From: Elusimicrobiota bacterium | GTDB taxonomy: Bacteria; Elusimicrobiota; Elusimicrobia; UBA1565; UBA9628 | DNA: 64,000 nucleotides | Reading direction: 5' to 3' | Assembly: GCA_003452935.1 (NCBI GenBank) | Contig: DMMY01000007.1 | Location: 62,001 to 126,000, forward strand | Part shown: positions 10,391 through 17,559 of the stretch, piece by piece | Numbering within the stretch: position 1 is the first letter of the stretch | Layout of the letters: each line of letters starts with the position of its first letter | The notes under the pieces: generated by a model | Databases searched by the model: none | What the model saw: the letters and a program-made list of their open reading frames with translations, nothing else | What the model was told of the DNA's origin: nothing | Translations under genes and position numbers: made by a program

Positions 10391-11006
10391 ATGAAAGATA
10401 GAGAAAAATCAGAGTCGCTTAAGCGTTGTGCCTGGGCGCAAGGCAAAGGCGAGTTATATCGCGATTACCACGATTTTGAATGGGGCGTTCCGGTCCACGA
10501 TGACCGCAAGCACTTCGAGTTTCTCATCCTGGAAGGCGCCCAGGCAGGGCTGAGCTGGTCGACAGTGCTCAACAAGAGAGCGGCCTATCGCACGGCCTTT
10601 GAAGATTTCGACCCTCGCCGGGTGGCTCGTTTTAAGCCGAAAAAAAATTGGAGCCCTTCTGCGCAATCCCGGAATCATCCGCAATCGGCTCAAGATCAAC
10701 GCCGCAGTGCACAATGCGCGACAGTTTTTGGCCGTGCAAAAAGAGTTCGGAAGCTTCGACGCCTATGTCTGGCGATTCGTGGGAGGAAAGCCCATTAAGA
10801 ATCGTCGAAAAAGCCTAAAGGATATTCCCGCCACTTCCCCGCAGTCCGACGCCCTCAGCCAGGACTTGAAGCGTCGGGGCTTCAAGTTCGTGGGCAGCAC
10901 CATCATTTACGCGCACATGCAGGCAGTGGGCATGATCAATGATCACGTCATAAGCTGCTTTCGCCATGCGCAGTGCGCTCGCGCCGACGGCCAATCGACC
11001 TATTAG
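10391..11006 (+). pseudogene. tag: DNA-3-methyladenine glycosylase I, +1 frameshift at an A8 run
   Basis: The product would be a Tag glycosylase of about 204 aa that excises 3-methyladenine from DNA. The first frame gives RCAWAQGKGELYRDYHDFEWGVP (zinc Cys and His), LILEGAQAGLSWSTVL and DPRRVARFKPKK. It then loses homology at an A8 homopolymer (10640-10647). Removing one A restores the family reading through IGALLRNPGIIRNRLKI, GFKFVGSTIIYAHMQAVGMI and NDHVISCFRH, the second zinc His and Cys. Both halves look intact, so this may be a sequencing or assembly error, a recent mutation, or transcript slippage. The gene is less GC-rich than its upstream neighbours. Confidence 0.82.
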
Positions 11007-11007
11007 C

Positions 11008-11019
11008 GCCGGAGATCAA
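11008..11019 (+). repeat. 12-bp direct repeat GCCGGAGATCAA, right copy
   Basis: Second copy of the repeat that brackets tag. It lies two bases after the tag stop codon. Confidence 0.6.
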
Positions 11020-11056
11020 TTCACTAAATTTTAAAAAGATTATCGGTCACTGCCCA

Positions 11057-11329
11057 TTATGCCGAGGGGGATGCCGACTTATCATAATTGACTTCAATTT
11101 GCTCGAACCAGCCATGGGCATCCTGCTGTTGCGGGTCCACATATCGCACCGGAGTTGAGAGATCATTGAATTCAAACCGGACTTGCGCCGCCGGCACTGT
11201 GCGGAATCGGATTGATACAACGCAATTGCTCCCGTCCGTTTGCTTGCGGCACTGATCATTGTCCTTGGTCGCGAAAACCTCCGTCCATACGCCCTCCAGG
11301 AAAGCGAGAATTCTAAACTCGGCCGGCAT
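11057..11329 (-). CDS. Small hypothetical protein beside the mobile element
   Basis: A 90-aa reading frame with plausible protein composition (EFRILAFLEGVWTEVFA, VRFEFNDLSTPVRYVD, HGWFEQIEVNYDK). I do not recognise a family. The right end of the gene's upstream region is the IS inverted repeat, only 28 bases away, so the original promoter or N-terminus may have been lost to insertion. No ribosome binding site is evident before the ATG. It may be a remnant. Confidence 0.4.
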   Translation of the reverse strand: MPAEFRILAFLEGVWTEVFATKDNDQCRKQTDGSNCVVSIRFRTVPAAQVRFEFNDLSTPVRYVDPQQQDAHGWFEQIEVNYDKSASPSA

Positions 11330-11357
11330 CTTATCTGCCCCATGAGGAACGATTTTG

Positions 11358-11380
11358 GGGGATTATCCCTTTGACAAAAC
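11358..11380 (+). repeat. Left terminal inverted repeat of the IS1595-type element
   Basis: The outer end reads GGGGATTATCCC, then TTTGACAAAAC. It pairs with the right end with mismatches at positions 13, 16, 17 and 23. Confidence 0.75.
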
Positions 11381-11391
11381 CGCAGTAAAAC

Positions 11392-11577
11392 TCATGCCGC
11401 AATGCTACGCCACCTAGCGACGGTCATGTGGGATACTCCCATCATTTCGGCTATTTCTCGGGTAGATAAATCCTTCTTGAGTACGGGCACGATGTATCGC
11501 TTCCATACCAAGCGGCCAATATCACCACCTAAAGTTATTTGCGGCGGGGCCTTCACCTTCTTTCTGCGCTTCTTCAT
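11392..11577 (-). CDS. Small helix-turn-helix protein of the IS element
   Basis: A 61-aa basic protein. The N-terminus is KKRRKKVK and the C-terminus is a helix-turn-helix resembling sigma region 4 or a resolvase-type HTH (LSTREIAEMMGVSHMTVARW). It could bind the element's ends or regulate the transposase. Its ATG overlaps the stop of the 43-aa gene upstream (ATGA), so it is the last gene of a coupled trio headed by the transposase. It ends only 12 bases inside the left inverted repeat. Confidence 0.6.
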   Translation of the reverse strand: MKKRRKKVKAPPQITLGGDIGRLVWKRYIVPVLKKDLSTREIAEMMGVSHMTVARWRSIAA

Positions 11578-11705
11578 GACCGTTTTCTCCTGCCCTTTTT
11601 CTTGGGCGGCGGTACTTTAAGTAACGCCTTGACCGCTTCCTCAAACCCCATAGGGGCAAGAGTAATTGCCTGGCTTTTCTTTCTCTTTTGAGCCTTTCCC
11701 TTCAA
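11574..11705 (-). CDS. 43-aa basic protein between transposase and HTH gene, TTG start
   Basis: A 43-aa product with a basic N-terminus, a short amphipathic helix (MGFEEAVKALLKVPPP) and a basic tail (KKKGRRKRS). I have the impression that short FEEAVKALL/PPP-type proteins accompany some transposases, but I cannot check it. The start is proposed at TTG 11705, which overlaps the transposase stop (TTGA) and follows a GGGGG stretch. Its own stop overlaps the ATG of the HTH gene. The neat four-base overlaps on both sides are the main support. Confidence 0.5.
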   Translation of the reverse strand: MKGKAQKRKKSQAITLAPMGFEEAVKALLKVPPPKKKGRRKRS

Positions 11706-12664
11706 ATTGCCCCCTGAGACTGTAGATCGCTGTAGACTAACCGCTTTCCTTGAGCCCCGACCAACGCAGATATAGCCCGATCGGTGTCTGACGAATCGCG
11801 CATATTCCAGCGGAAGGAGAACTCGCCGCAATACTGCGCCAGATGTTCCTTGCTGATGTGGTGGAACGTTCCCATGATTCCACGCTTGAGAAGTGAGAAG
11901 AAGCATTCTACCGTGTTGGTATGGATGTTTCCGGGCCTGACATACTGGAACTCGGAATGGTTGACCGTGTGATGCCCGCCCGCAAACTCTTTGCCGACTC
12001 CGCTATATGCGTGCCACCTGTCCGTGATTATACGGGCCTCTTTCTTGACGTTCTCCATGATTGCACCTTTGAGAGTTGAAGCCGTCGCGCTCTTGATCGG
12101 GAAGGCCCGCACGTTGCCGTTTCGCTTCACCAGGGCCATGACCGGGACTTTCTTCGGGATATCGGCCCGAGTCATGCCAGCGCGGAACCTCTCGCTAACG
12201 TGGCGATTCTCTTGCTTGCCTCCCACATACGTCTCGTCAACCTCAACCGTCCCTCCCATCTTGCCAACAAAAGACTTATGCGTCATGGCGTAGCGGATTC
12301 TATGGCACATAAACCATGCGGACTTGTAGGTGATACCAAGCATCCTGTGGAGCTGATGGGCCGATATGCCCTTCTTGCTGGCTGTCATGAAGTGGACGGC
12401 CATTAGCCATTTGTTTAGCGGTATATGGGAGCCTTCAAAAATCGTGTTTACCGTCACGGTAAATTGGCGCTTGCAGGCTCGGCAACGAAGGAGCCCGGAG
12501 CGTCCGGGCTTGGTTGATCCCGCCTTTGCCGCCATACGGTACACTTCCACCGATCCGCAATGAGGGCATTTAGGGCCTTGTGGCCAAATGATGGACTCAA
12601 TGAAAGCCCGCGCCTTGTCTTCACTCGTCGCGGCCTCTGGTATCCTTGGCATTTTCTTGTTCAT
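11702..12664 (-). CDS. IS1595-family (ISXO2-like) transposase
   Basis: A transposase of about 320 aa. The N-terminal zinc ribbon (CPHCGSVEVYRM, LRCRACKRQFTVTV) is followed by a linker helix region (SAHQLHRMLGITYKSAWFMCHRIRYAM). The DDE-type catalytic core has VEVDETYVGGKQ, IITDRWHAY and HTNTVECFFSLLKRGI. The start at 12664 is favoured because a strong promoter (TTGACA, 17 bases, TACACT) ends six bases before that ATG. ATGs at 12670 and 12715 would lie at or upstream of the promoter. The gene looks complete, so the element may be mobile. Confidence 0.92.
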   Translation of the reverse strand: MNKKMPRIPEAATSEDKARAFIESIIWPQGPKCPHCGSVEVYRMAAKAGSTKPGRSGLLRCRACKRQFTVTVNTIFEGSHIPLNKWLMAVHFMTASKKGISAHQLHRMLGITYKSAWFMCHRIRYAMTHKSFVGKMGGTVEVDETYVGGKQENRHVSERFRAGMTRADIPKKVPVMALVKRNGNVRAFPIKSATASTLKGAIMENVKKEARIITDRWHAYSGVGKEFAGGHHTVNHSEFQYVRPGNIHTNTVECFFSLLKRGIMGTFHHISKEHLAQYCGEFSFRWNMRDSSDTDRAISALVGAQGKRLVYSDLQSQGAI

Positions 12665-12670
12665 GGGCAT

Positions 12671-12699
12671 AGTGTAACATAAAGTTACAGTGCTGTCAA
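12671..12699 (-). promoter_or_regulatory. Transposase promoter TTGACA-17-TACACT
   Basis: The -35 TTGACA (12694-12699) and -10 TACACT (12671-12676) are separated by exactly 17 bases. The -35 overlaps the last codons and stop of the upstream passenger gene. Transcription should begin at or next to the ATG at 12664. Confidence 0.7.
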
Positions 12700-13868
12700 G
12701 GGCATCTTTCATCATGATCGGCGGAATCTGGGCCTTCTATCCAAGAACACGCCAACCTGCCGTCTTTCATGTATATTTCGATCGTGTTTGAAAATGGGCC
12801 GTTCCGTGCCTTCCCGGAAAAATGCAGTCTCGCTTTGTTAAATAGATTGCCCGTTGGGAAATCCATGAGCCACAAAAAGTCTGTTGCTGCAATTTCTACT
12901 TGCTTCGAATCCACAACATGCACCGATAAGCTGCTTCCGTCTGTGCCGTAGGCAATTCCGTCAATTTGACGATACAGCACATGCGCCGAGTATGTGCTGG
13001 AGTTATGTGCAAACAAGCGGGTCATGTCGGGATCTAAATGCGGAAGCAGATATGGCGATGAGTCTCCGCCTCGATTAACGAACTGCAAATGATCCTCAAT
13101 TCTTCGTAGGTCTGACGAGGGAATGCCTTCACTGCCGGCAGATTGTTTTCCTCCTGGCGAGTTGATCATTACTTGTGTTGCGGATGGCATATAATCAATG
13201 TTTTCCCAGGTGACCAATCGTTTTTTTTCATTCATAGCACCGATGTTGACGTTTATATCCCGGACGGACAGCATTGTCTCTATTGACTTTGCGGCTATCT
13301 GATTTGGTGGCGGCAACTGTAATTCGCCGTGCTTGGTGCTTGGCTTACACAAGAAGGCTAGCGCAACTAAGCACAAAGGAACTGAAAAAGCAGAAGGCCA
13401 AATCCAATACCTCCATCTTTTGACATAGATGAATCCATTTTTTTCGTTATTCCAATCGAATATGGCATCGGTTATTACGGTGTTTTTTACAGCATTGTAT
13501 TCGCCATCAGAGCCGTAATTATTGGAACATTTTTTGCAGACGGCCGGTTCCCCGGAATCAAACTCTATCCGCATATTGCATGGGGGACAACGACCCTCAA
13601 TTTTTCTGTCTCTCTGATCATTTGGGCTGTTAATTGCAGAAAAATGCCACAGAACTTTTCCGCGGGTGTAATATTTCTCCCGTCTGCTTATTTCCGGGTA
13701 AGACAAAATCCATAAATGGCATCCGAAAATAACAGCCGCTCCAAAAAACACGATCATCAGTGCCCATCCCGCGGTATAATGCGCCGGATATGCAATCATA
13801 GTGCCTATCGAACCGACCCCAAAAAGAGCACAAACAAGCGCTGAAACTGCCGTAACTTTATTATCCAT
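12696..13868 (-). CDS. Passenger gene: membrane protein with zinc ribbon, 390 aa
   Basis: I do not recognise a family. Two membrane segments near residues 6-55 (VSALVCALFGVGSIGTMIAY, WALMIVFFGAAVIFGCHLWI) are followed by a zinc ribbon near residues 93-115 (CPPC and CKKC). A third membrane segment lies at about 152-174. The last 210 residues form a soluble domain with no motif I know. It sits inside the IS1595-type element. The start is fixed by TAGAAT six bases before the ATG. It is divergent from a second passenger that also combines membrane segments with a zinc ribbon, which suggests the two act together. Confidence 0.65.
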   Translation of the reverse strand: MDNKVTAVSALVCALFGVGSIGTMIAYPAHYTAGWALMIVFFGAAVIFGCHLWILSYPEISRREKYYTRGKVLWHFSAINSPNDQRDRKIEGRCPPCNMRIEFDSGEPAVCKKCSNNYGSDGEYNAVKNTVITDAIFDWNNEKNGFIYVKRWRYWIWPSAFSVPLCLVALAFLCKPSTKHGELQLPPPNQIAAKSIETMLSVRDINVNIGAMNEKKRLVTWENIDYMPSATQVMINSPGGKQSAGSEGIPSSDLRRIEDHLQFVNRGGDSSPYLLPHLDPDMTRLFAHNSSTYSAHVLYRQIDGIAYGTDGSSLSVHVVDSKQVEIAATDFLWLMDFPTGNLFNKARLHFSGKARNGPFSNTIEIYMKDGRLACSWIEGPDSADHDERCP

Positions 13869-13874
13869 ACGACG

Positions 13875-13880
13875 ATTCTA
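13875..13880 (-). promoter_or_regulatory. -10 box TAGAAT, six bases before passenger ATG
   Basis: TAGAAT followed by six bases and the ATG at 13868. It predicts a leaderless transcript. It is paired with a divergent -10 at 13915-13920 in the same 58-bp gap. Confidence 0.5.
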
Positions 13881-13914
13881 TCAAACATATTTATGGTAGC
13901 CTGGCTCTTTTTGT

Positions 13915-13920
13915 TACAAT
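13915..13920 (+). promoter_or_regulatory. -10 box TACAAT, six bases before passenger ATG
   Basis: TACAAT followed by CACCCG and the ATG at 13927. It predicts a leaderless transcript. Confidence 0.5.
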
Positions 13921-13926
13921 CACCCG

Positions 13927-14532
13927 ATGAGCGATCCATTTAATCTTCTCCAGGCGGGAGCCGCAGTGAGAGGAATATTCCCAGGCCTAGCAGGAACGCT
14001 AGTAATAGTCCTTGGAGTCCTATATGCGGTTTGTGACTATTTAGGCATTGGAACTGCGCCTGCAGTTGTCGTTGCGATTTCTGGGGGGATAGCAATATAC
14101 CTATTGGAAGTATTGCGGACAAAAATATCAGGGCCCAACAAAGAACAACCAAAGCCGAAGTCATTTACCCTCGCAGAGAAAATACGGTATGCGGACGTGG
14201 ATTGGATACCGATATTGCTCTCTTATTCCGAAAAAATGCGGAACACCATCAGGGTCACGGACCCGCTTTGCCCAAAATGCGGGGCGCCGCTGTATTACAA
14301 TTGCGCGACCGATGCCGATCCGGCCGAATCTCCGACATCTGCGGAGTGCCCAACCTGCGAGGAGAAAAACAGATACCCATTTCCTAGGGGAATACACGTT
14401 ACAAAGGAACTTGCCCGCCGCCACGCTATAGGGATGTCGTCTAGGAAAGAAATATTCCAGCCATGGTGGGTTCGGGGCTGGCGCTTCATAACAAAGAAGC
14501 GTCACTTTAAGCCCCTTTTGCGAAGGGGATAA
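13927..14532 (+). CDS. Passenger gene: membrane protein with zinc ribbon, 201 aa
   Basis: Family not recognised. Two adjacent membrane segments near residues 18-62 (LAGTLVIVLGVLYAVCDYLG, APAVVVAISGGIAIYLLEVL) precede a soluble domain with a zinc ribbon (CPKCGAPLYY near residue 119 and CPTCEEKNRYPF near residue 142). The C-terminus is basic. The stop codon TAA (14530-14532) lies inside the right terminal inverted repeat, so the gene is fully part of the element. It shares a 58-bp divergent promoter region with the 390-aa passenger. Confidence 0.65.
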   Translation: MSDPFNLLQAGAAVRGIFPGLAGTLVIVLGVLYAVCDYLGIGTAPAVVVAISGGIAIYLLEVLRTKISGPNKEQPKPKSFTLAEKIRYADVDWIPILLSYSEKMRNTIRVTDPLCPKCGAPLYYNCATDADPAESPTSAECPTCEEKNRYPFPRGIHVTKELARRHAIGMSSRKEIFQPWWVRGWRFITKKRHFKPLLRRG

Positions 14533-14537
14533 TCCCC
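14515..14537 (-). repeat. Right terminal inverted repeat of the IS1595-type element
   Basis: Read inward on the minus strand it begins GGGGATTATCCCC. It matches the left end in 19 of 23 positions and contains the stop codon of the 201-aa passenger gene. Confidence 0.75.
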
Positions 14538-14621
14538 ACTTAATTATAAGCCGTCTAGCATAAGTCGGTAAGGGCCTAAATGCCTAAGCTCCATGGGCCT
14601 AACGACCCAGCAACCCATGTG

Positions 14622-15581
14622 TCAATCGGTGACGCGGCTACCCCGCGCCAAAGCCTTCTGCGCTATCCATGACTGGGTGGCGCAGGAGCAGTAATAGACG
14701 GAAAGTTTAAGGCGCCGCCGCAGCGCATCGGCCAGCAGCTCCAGGGCCGCTTCCTCGCTGCCGGCCACGGCCGACCAGGTCAAAGCCTTTGCCCGCGGCC
14801 CGGGCTTGGCCAGCCGGCCCTGCCCGGCCAAAGTCGCCGCGTTCTCGGAAGAGCAGAAAAGCTCGTGCAATATAAGATGCCTGCAGCCCAGTCGTTCAAG
14901 CTCGCCCATCAATTTCAGCACCGACCCCTTATGTTCCGGAACAACCGGGATCTCGGTTTCCACGTCCTCGAACACTTCCCGGGCCAATGCCGCGGGCCGC
15001 GCCTGGTAGCCGTTGGCCGCGAGATTAAGGCGCAAGCCGTCGACGCCGGCCGAGCGCAGCGCGCGCAGGCGCGGCAAGGTAAGCAGGTCGCCGTTCGTAT
15101 AAAGGTCGATGCGCAGCTTCGGCGTCGCGCCGCGGCGCAATTCCTTCAATAAAGCCAAAAGCCGCTTCCATTCCAAGAGCGGCTCCCCCCCGCTGATGCC
15201 CACGCTGCGCACGCCCAGGCGCCGCAGCAACAGAGCGGCTTGGCGCGGCGACGAAACCTTCCGGCCATGCACGCTCATGCCGGCCGAGCGCGGCCGGGGA
15301 TTGAAGCAGAAAAAACAATCCCGGTTGCACTTGAGCGTCAGGGCCAGATTGCTGCCTTGGCCGCGAAGACAAGGCCGGCAGCCTTGGGGCAAGCCGCGCG
15401 TATAGAGCGTCATGCGCTCCGGCCACCCCCGCACGCCCAGACGCTTTAGCCGGAACATAAGCTCCTTGGCGCGCCGATCGGCTGCGGCGTCTGGGGCGGG
15501 CGGCAAACTCCGGCCGCGGGACAAACCCAAAGCATAGCGCTCCAAAGCGTCTGAAAACGAAGGGTTTTTAGAGGCGGACAT
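14622..15581 (-). CDS. Radical SAM protein
   Basis: A 319-aa protein with the radical SAM signature CNRDCFFC near residue 89, preceded by GSNLALTLK, and the SAM-binding SVGISGGEPLLEW. Additional cysteines occur upstream (GCRPCLRG) and near the C-terminus (YYCSCATQSW). The upstream CxxC and the C-terminal cysteines might hold an auxiliary cluster. The substrate is unknown. The closest general resemblance is to short radical SAM proteins of the MoaA/NirJ/PqqE type. The start is supported by TATAAT ending seven bases upstream. Confidence 0.82.
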   Translation of the reverse strand: MSASKNPSFSDALERYALGLSRGRSLPPAPDAAADRRAKELMFRLKRLGVRGWPERMTLYTRGLPQGCRPCLRGQGSNLALTLKCNRDCFFCFNPRPRSAGMSVHGRKVSSPRQAALLLRRLGVRSVGISGGEPLLEWKRLLALLKELRRGATPKLRIDLYTNGDLLTLPRLRALRSAGVDGLRLNLAANGYQARPAALAREVFEDVETEIPVVPEHKGSVLKLMGELERLGCRHLILHELFCSSENAATLAGQGRLAKPGPRAKALTWSAVAGSEEAALELLADALRRRLKLSVYYCSCATQSWIAQKALARGSRVTD

Positions 15582-15588
15582 GAATAGA

Positions 15589-15598
15589 ATTATATAAT
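15589..15598. promoter_or_regulatory. Overlapping divergent -10 boxes in palindrome ATTATATAAT
   Basis: The palindrome reads TATAAT in both directions: 15589-15594 for the minus-strand radical SAM gene and 15593-15598 for the plus-strand lipoprotein gene. Two polymerases could not use both at once. Confidence 0.55.
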
Positions 15599-15619
15599 AG
15601 TGGGTAGTGAGGTCCCGAC

Positions 15620-16486
15620 ATGACTAGGCAGTTTTCCAAATCCTTAGCCGTCGCTTTTTTATTCGCATTTCCAAGCATCACGGGGTGCACCCGCTATACG
15701 CTCAAACCCGAGACGCCTGCCTCCATGCCGGTCAACAACTCCGGGACCTTGCCGTTGAAAGTGGGCCTGATCATCGAGGATCAAAATCCTTCCATCGGCA
15801 TTTTGGGGGGCTCCGGGCCAGACTCGATGTCGAAACACCTGCTGGCAAACAGCGGCGCCAACTTCGGCCCGAGATTCGCCACGGCCTTGCGTCGCTCCAA
15901 GCTCTTCGAGGACGTCAAATATCCTTTGCGGCTCTCGCGGGATGCCCTGGAAAGCGTCGATCTGACGATCTCGGCCCAATTTGGCTACAAGTTCACCCAG
16001 GATCCCGCACAGGCGCCCAAAATCATATTGGTCTGTTTCACCGGCTTTATAACCGGAGCGTTGCTCACCGAGACCAGCCATCACGCGGCCCAGGCCGTGC
16101 TCTCCATCGCGGACCGGGCCGGCAAGGACATCAAGACCTACGATGAAACCGTGGACGTGGTCGCCGAATCCATGGTCTCCATGTTCGCGGAGATGAAAAC
16201 CACGAAAGCCGGGCCGCCGGCCGCGCTCGACAATCTCATAGCCAAGCTCGTTCAAAACCTCATAGACGACCGCAACGTCTTTCAACGCCTGGGCGCACGG
16301 CCCCGCCCCAGCGCCCAGCCGGCGCCAAGCGAAGGCGCGACGCAAACGCCGCAAGCGGCCGCGAGCGCGGCGCCCCTTCCAGCGCCGGCCTTCCAGCCGG
16401 ACGCTGAGCCGCAAGTCCAGACGCCGCCCAAACCCGCGGCCCCTAAGAAGCCGACGGATTTCTACGACTCCCAATTATTGCCCTGA
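15620..16486 (+). CDS. Lipoprotein with Pro/Ala-rich C-terminal tail
   Basis: A 288-aa exported protein. The signal peptide ends in a lipobox (SITGC, Cys about residue 23), so it is membrane-anchored by lipid. Residues 40-230 form a domain with alternating hydrophobic segments (LPLKVGLIIEDQNPSIG, IILVCFTGFITGALL). Residues 230-280 are Pro/Ala/Gln-rich. The central part has a general likeness to outer-membrane assembly lipoproteins of the LptE or YajG type, but I cannot assign it. It is followed after 12 bases by the small cysteine-tailed gene. Confidence 0.6.
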   Translation: MTRQFSKSLAVAFLFAFPSITGCTRYTLKPETPASMPVNNSGTLPLKVGLIIEDQNPSIGILGGSGPDSMSKHLLANSGANFGPRFATALRRSKLFEDVKYPLRLSRDALESVDLTISAQFGYKFTQDPAQAPKIILVCFTGFITGALLTETSHHAAQAVLSIADRAGKDIKTYDETVDVVAESMVSMFAEMKTTKAGPPAALDNLIAKLVQNLIDDRNVFQRLGARPRPSAQPAPSEGATQTPQAAASAAPLPAPAFQPDAEPQVQTPPKPAAPKKPTDFYDSQLLP

Positions 16487-16498
16487 CATGGAGGCGAC

Positions 16499-16732
16499 AT
16501 GACCAAGAAAAAACTCCCGCAACCCAAGACCCGCAAGGACGATTCCACCGGCACCTATGTCTTCGACAAGCAACTGGGCAAGGTGGTAAAGGTCTCGGAC
16601 AAGGTCCCATCAGTCTCGTCCAAAGGAAAGGGCGCCGATTTTTCAGACGCCGCGCCCTCGAATCCAGCCTGCGCCTCCTGCCCTTCGGGCGGCGCCTGCG
16701 GCATGGGCGGCGGCTTTGACGGGGACTTCTAG
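16499..16732 (+). CDS. Small protein with C-terminal Cys/Gly cluster
   Basis: A 77-aa hydrophilic protein. It starts KKKLPQPKTRKDD and ends in a cysteine/glycine cluster (CASCPSGGACGMGGG), which could bind a metal. No signal peptide. The ATG follows GGAGG at a normal distance. It appears to be co-transcribed with the lipoprotein gene 12 bases upstream. The family is not recognised. Confidence 0.55.
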   Translation: MTKKKLPQPKTRKDDSTGTYVFDKQLGKVVKVSDKVPSVSSKGKGADFSDAAPSNPACASCPSGGACGMGGGFDGDF

Positions 16733-16777
16733 AATTCTTCCGCCGCATCCGGGGCGGGCGGTCCCCGGGCAAACGCC

Positions 16778-17557
16778 ATGACCTATTTAAACGCGGCGGT
16801 CCTGGGCCTCGTCCAAGGGCTGGGCGAATTTTTGCCCATATCGAGCTCCGCGCACCTGGTGCTCATCCCCTGGCTCTGCCAATGGGAGTATCAGGGCAAG
16901 GCATACGACGTGGCCTTGCATTGGGGCACCATGATCGCGGTCTGCGCCTATTTCCGCAAAGATTGGATTCGCCTGATCCGGTCCGGGCTCTCGCGCGAAA
17001 GCTCCCCTGAACGCGGCCTGTTCTGGGCCATGATTCTAGCCACTGTTCCCGGCGGCTTGGCCGGACTCATGTTAGAAAAACAAGCCGAAACGATATTCAA
17101 CTTGCCCGCCCCCATCTGCGCGGCCTTGGCCGGCTTCGGGCTCGCGCTGGGATTGGCCGACAAGCTGGGACGCAAGAATAAAAGCATCGCGTCTTTGAAT
17201 TGGCGCTCCATATTGATCATCGGCCTGGCCCAGGCCCTGGCCATCATCCCGGGGGTTTCACGCTCAGGCATCACCATCACCGCGGGCCTGTGCTTGGGCC
17301 TGGAGCGCGAACAAGCCGCGAGATTCTCCTTCCTGCTCAGCGTGCCCATCGTGGCGGCGGCCGGGCTGCTCACGCTTAGGCACGTGGGGGCGGCCGCCCT
17401 GACAGGTCCCTTCTGGCTTGGAATAGCGGCCACGGCCCTGACTGGCTGGTTTTCCATCCGCTTCCTGCTCGCCTATCTCAAAGACCGCGGAATGGGCCTA
17501 TTCGTCGCTTACCGCGTGCTGTTGGCCCTCTTTTGCATCCTGTGGGCGTGGCGCTAG
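16778..17557 (+). CDS. uppP: Undecaprenyl-diphosphate phosphatase
   Basis: A 259-aa integral membrane enzyme that recycles undecaprenyl pyrophosphate for cell-wall and O-antigen synthesis. Hallmarks are GLVQGLGEFLPISSSAHLVL at the N-terminus, ALHWGTMIAV, and the second conserved motif IPGVSRSGITITAGL. About eight membrane segments are evident. Length and motifs are normal for BacA/UppP. No clear ribosome binding site precedes the ATG. The DUF167 gene follows after two bases. Confidence 0.96.
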   Translation: MTYLNAAVLGLVQGLGEFLPISSSAHLVLIPWLCQWEYQGKAYDVALHWGTMIAVCAYFRKDWIRLIRSGLSRESSPERGLFWAMILATVPGGLAGLMLEKQAETIFNLPAPICAALAGFGLALGLADKLGRKNKSIASLNWRSILIIGLAQALAIIPGVSRSGITITAGLCLGLEREQAARFSFLLSVPIVAAAGLLTLRHVGAAALTGPFWLGIAATALTGWFSIRFLLAYLKDRGMGLFVAYRVLLALFCILWAWR

Positions 17558-17559
17558 TC

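Larger units (their letters stand above)
11358..14537 (-). mobile_element. IS1595-type element of 3.18 kb with passenger genes
   Basis: The element is bounded by inverted repeats that match in 19 of the outer 23 bases (11358-11380 and 14515-14537), beginning GGGGATTATCCC. It holds an IS1595/ISXO2-type transposase, two small coupled genes, and two passenger genes for membrane proteins with zinc ribbons. Its GC content is visibly lower than that of the flanks. Eight-base target duplications are usual for the family, but the flanks here (CGATTTTG and ACTTAATT) do not match. The insertion may therefore be old, rearranged, or slightly mis-bounded. Most IS1595 elements are near 1 kb; larger ones with passengers are known. 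Confidence 0.8.

Noticed and set aside
10391..11006. Programmed +1 frameshift in tag
   Set aside because: No stop codon, structure or known +1 slippery context accompanies the A-run, and Tag is not known to use frameshifting; mutation or error is simpler.
11047..11343. Alternative minus-strand frame of 98 aa overlapping the 90-aa hypothetical
   Set aside because: Its composition (many Arg, Ser, Met) looks like an out-of-frame reading; the 90-aa frame is more protein-like, though neither is certain.
11350..14545. Target-site duplication of the IS1595-type element
   Set aside because: The 8-base flanks CGATTTTG and ACTTAATT do not match, and shifting the ends by one base does not help.
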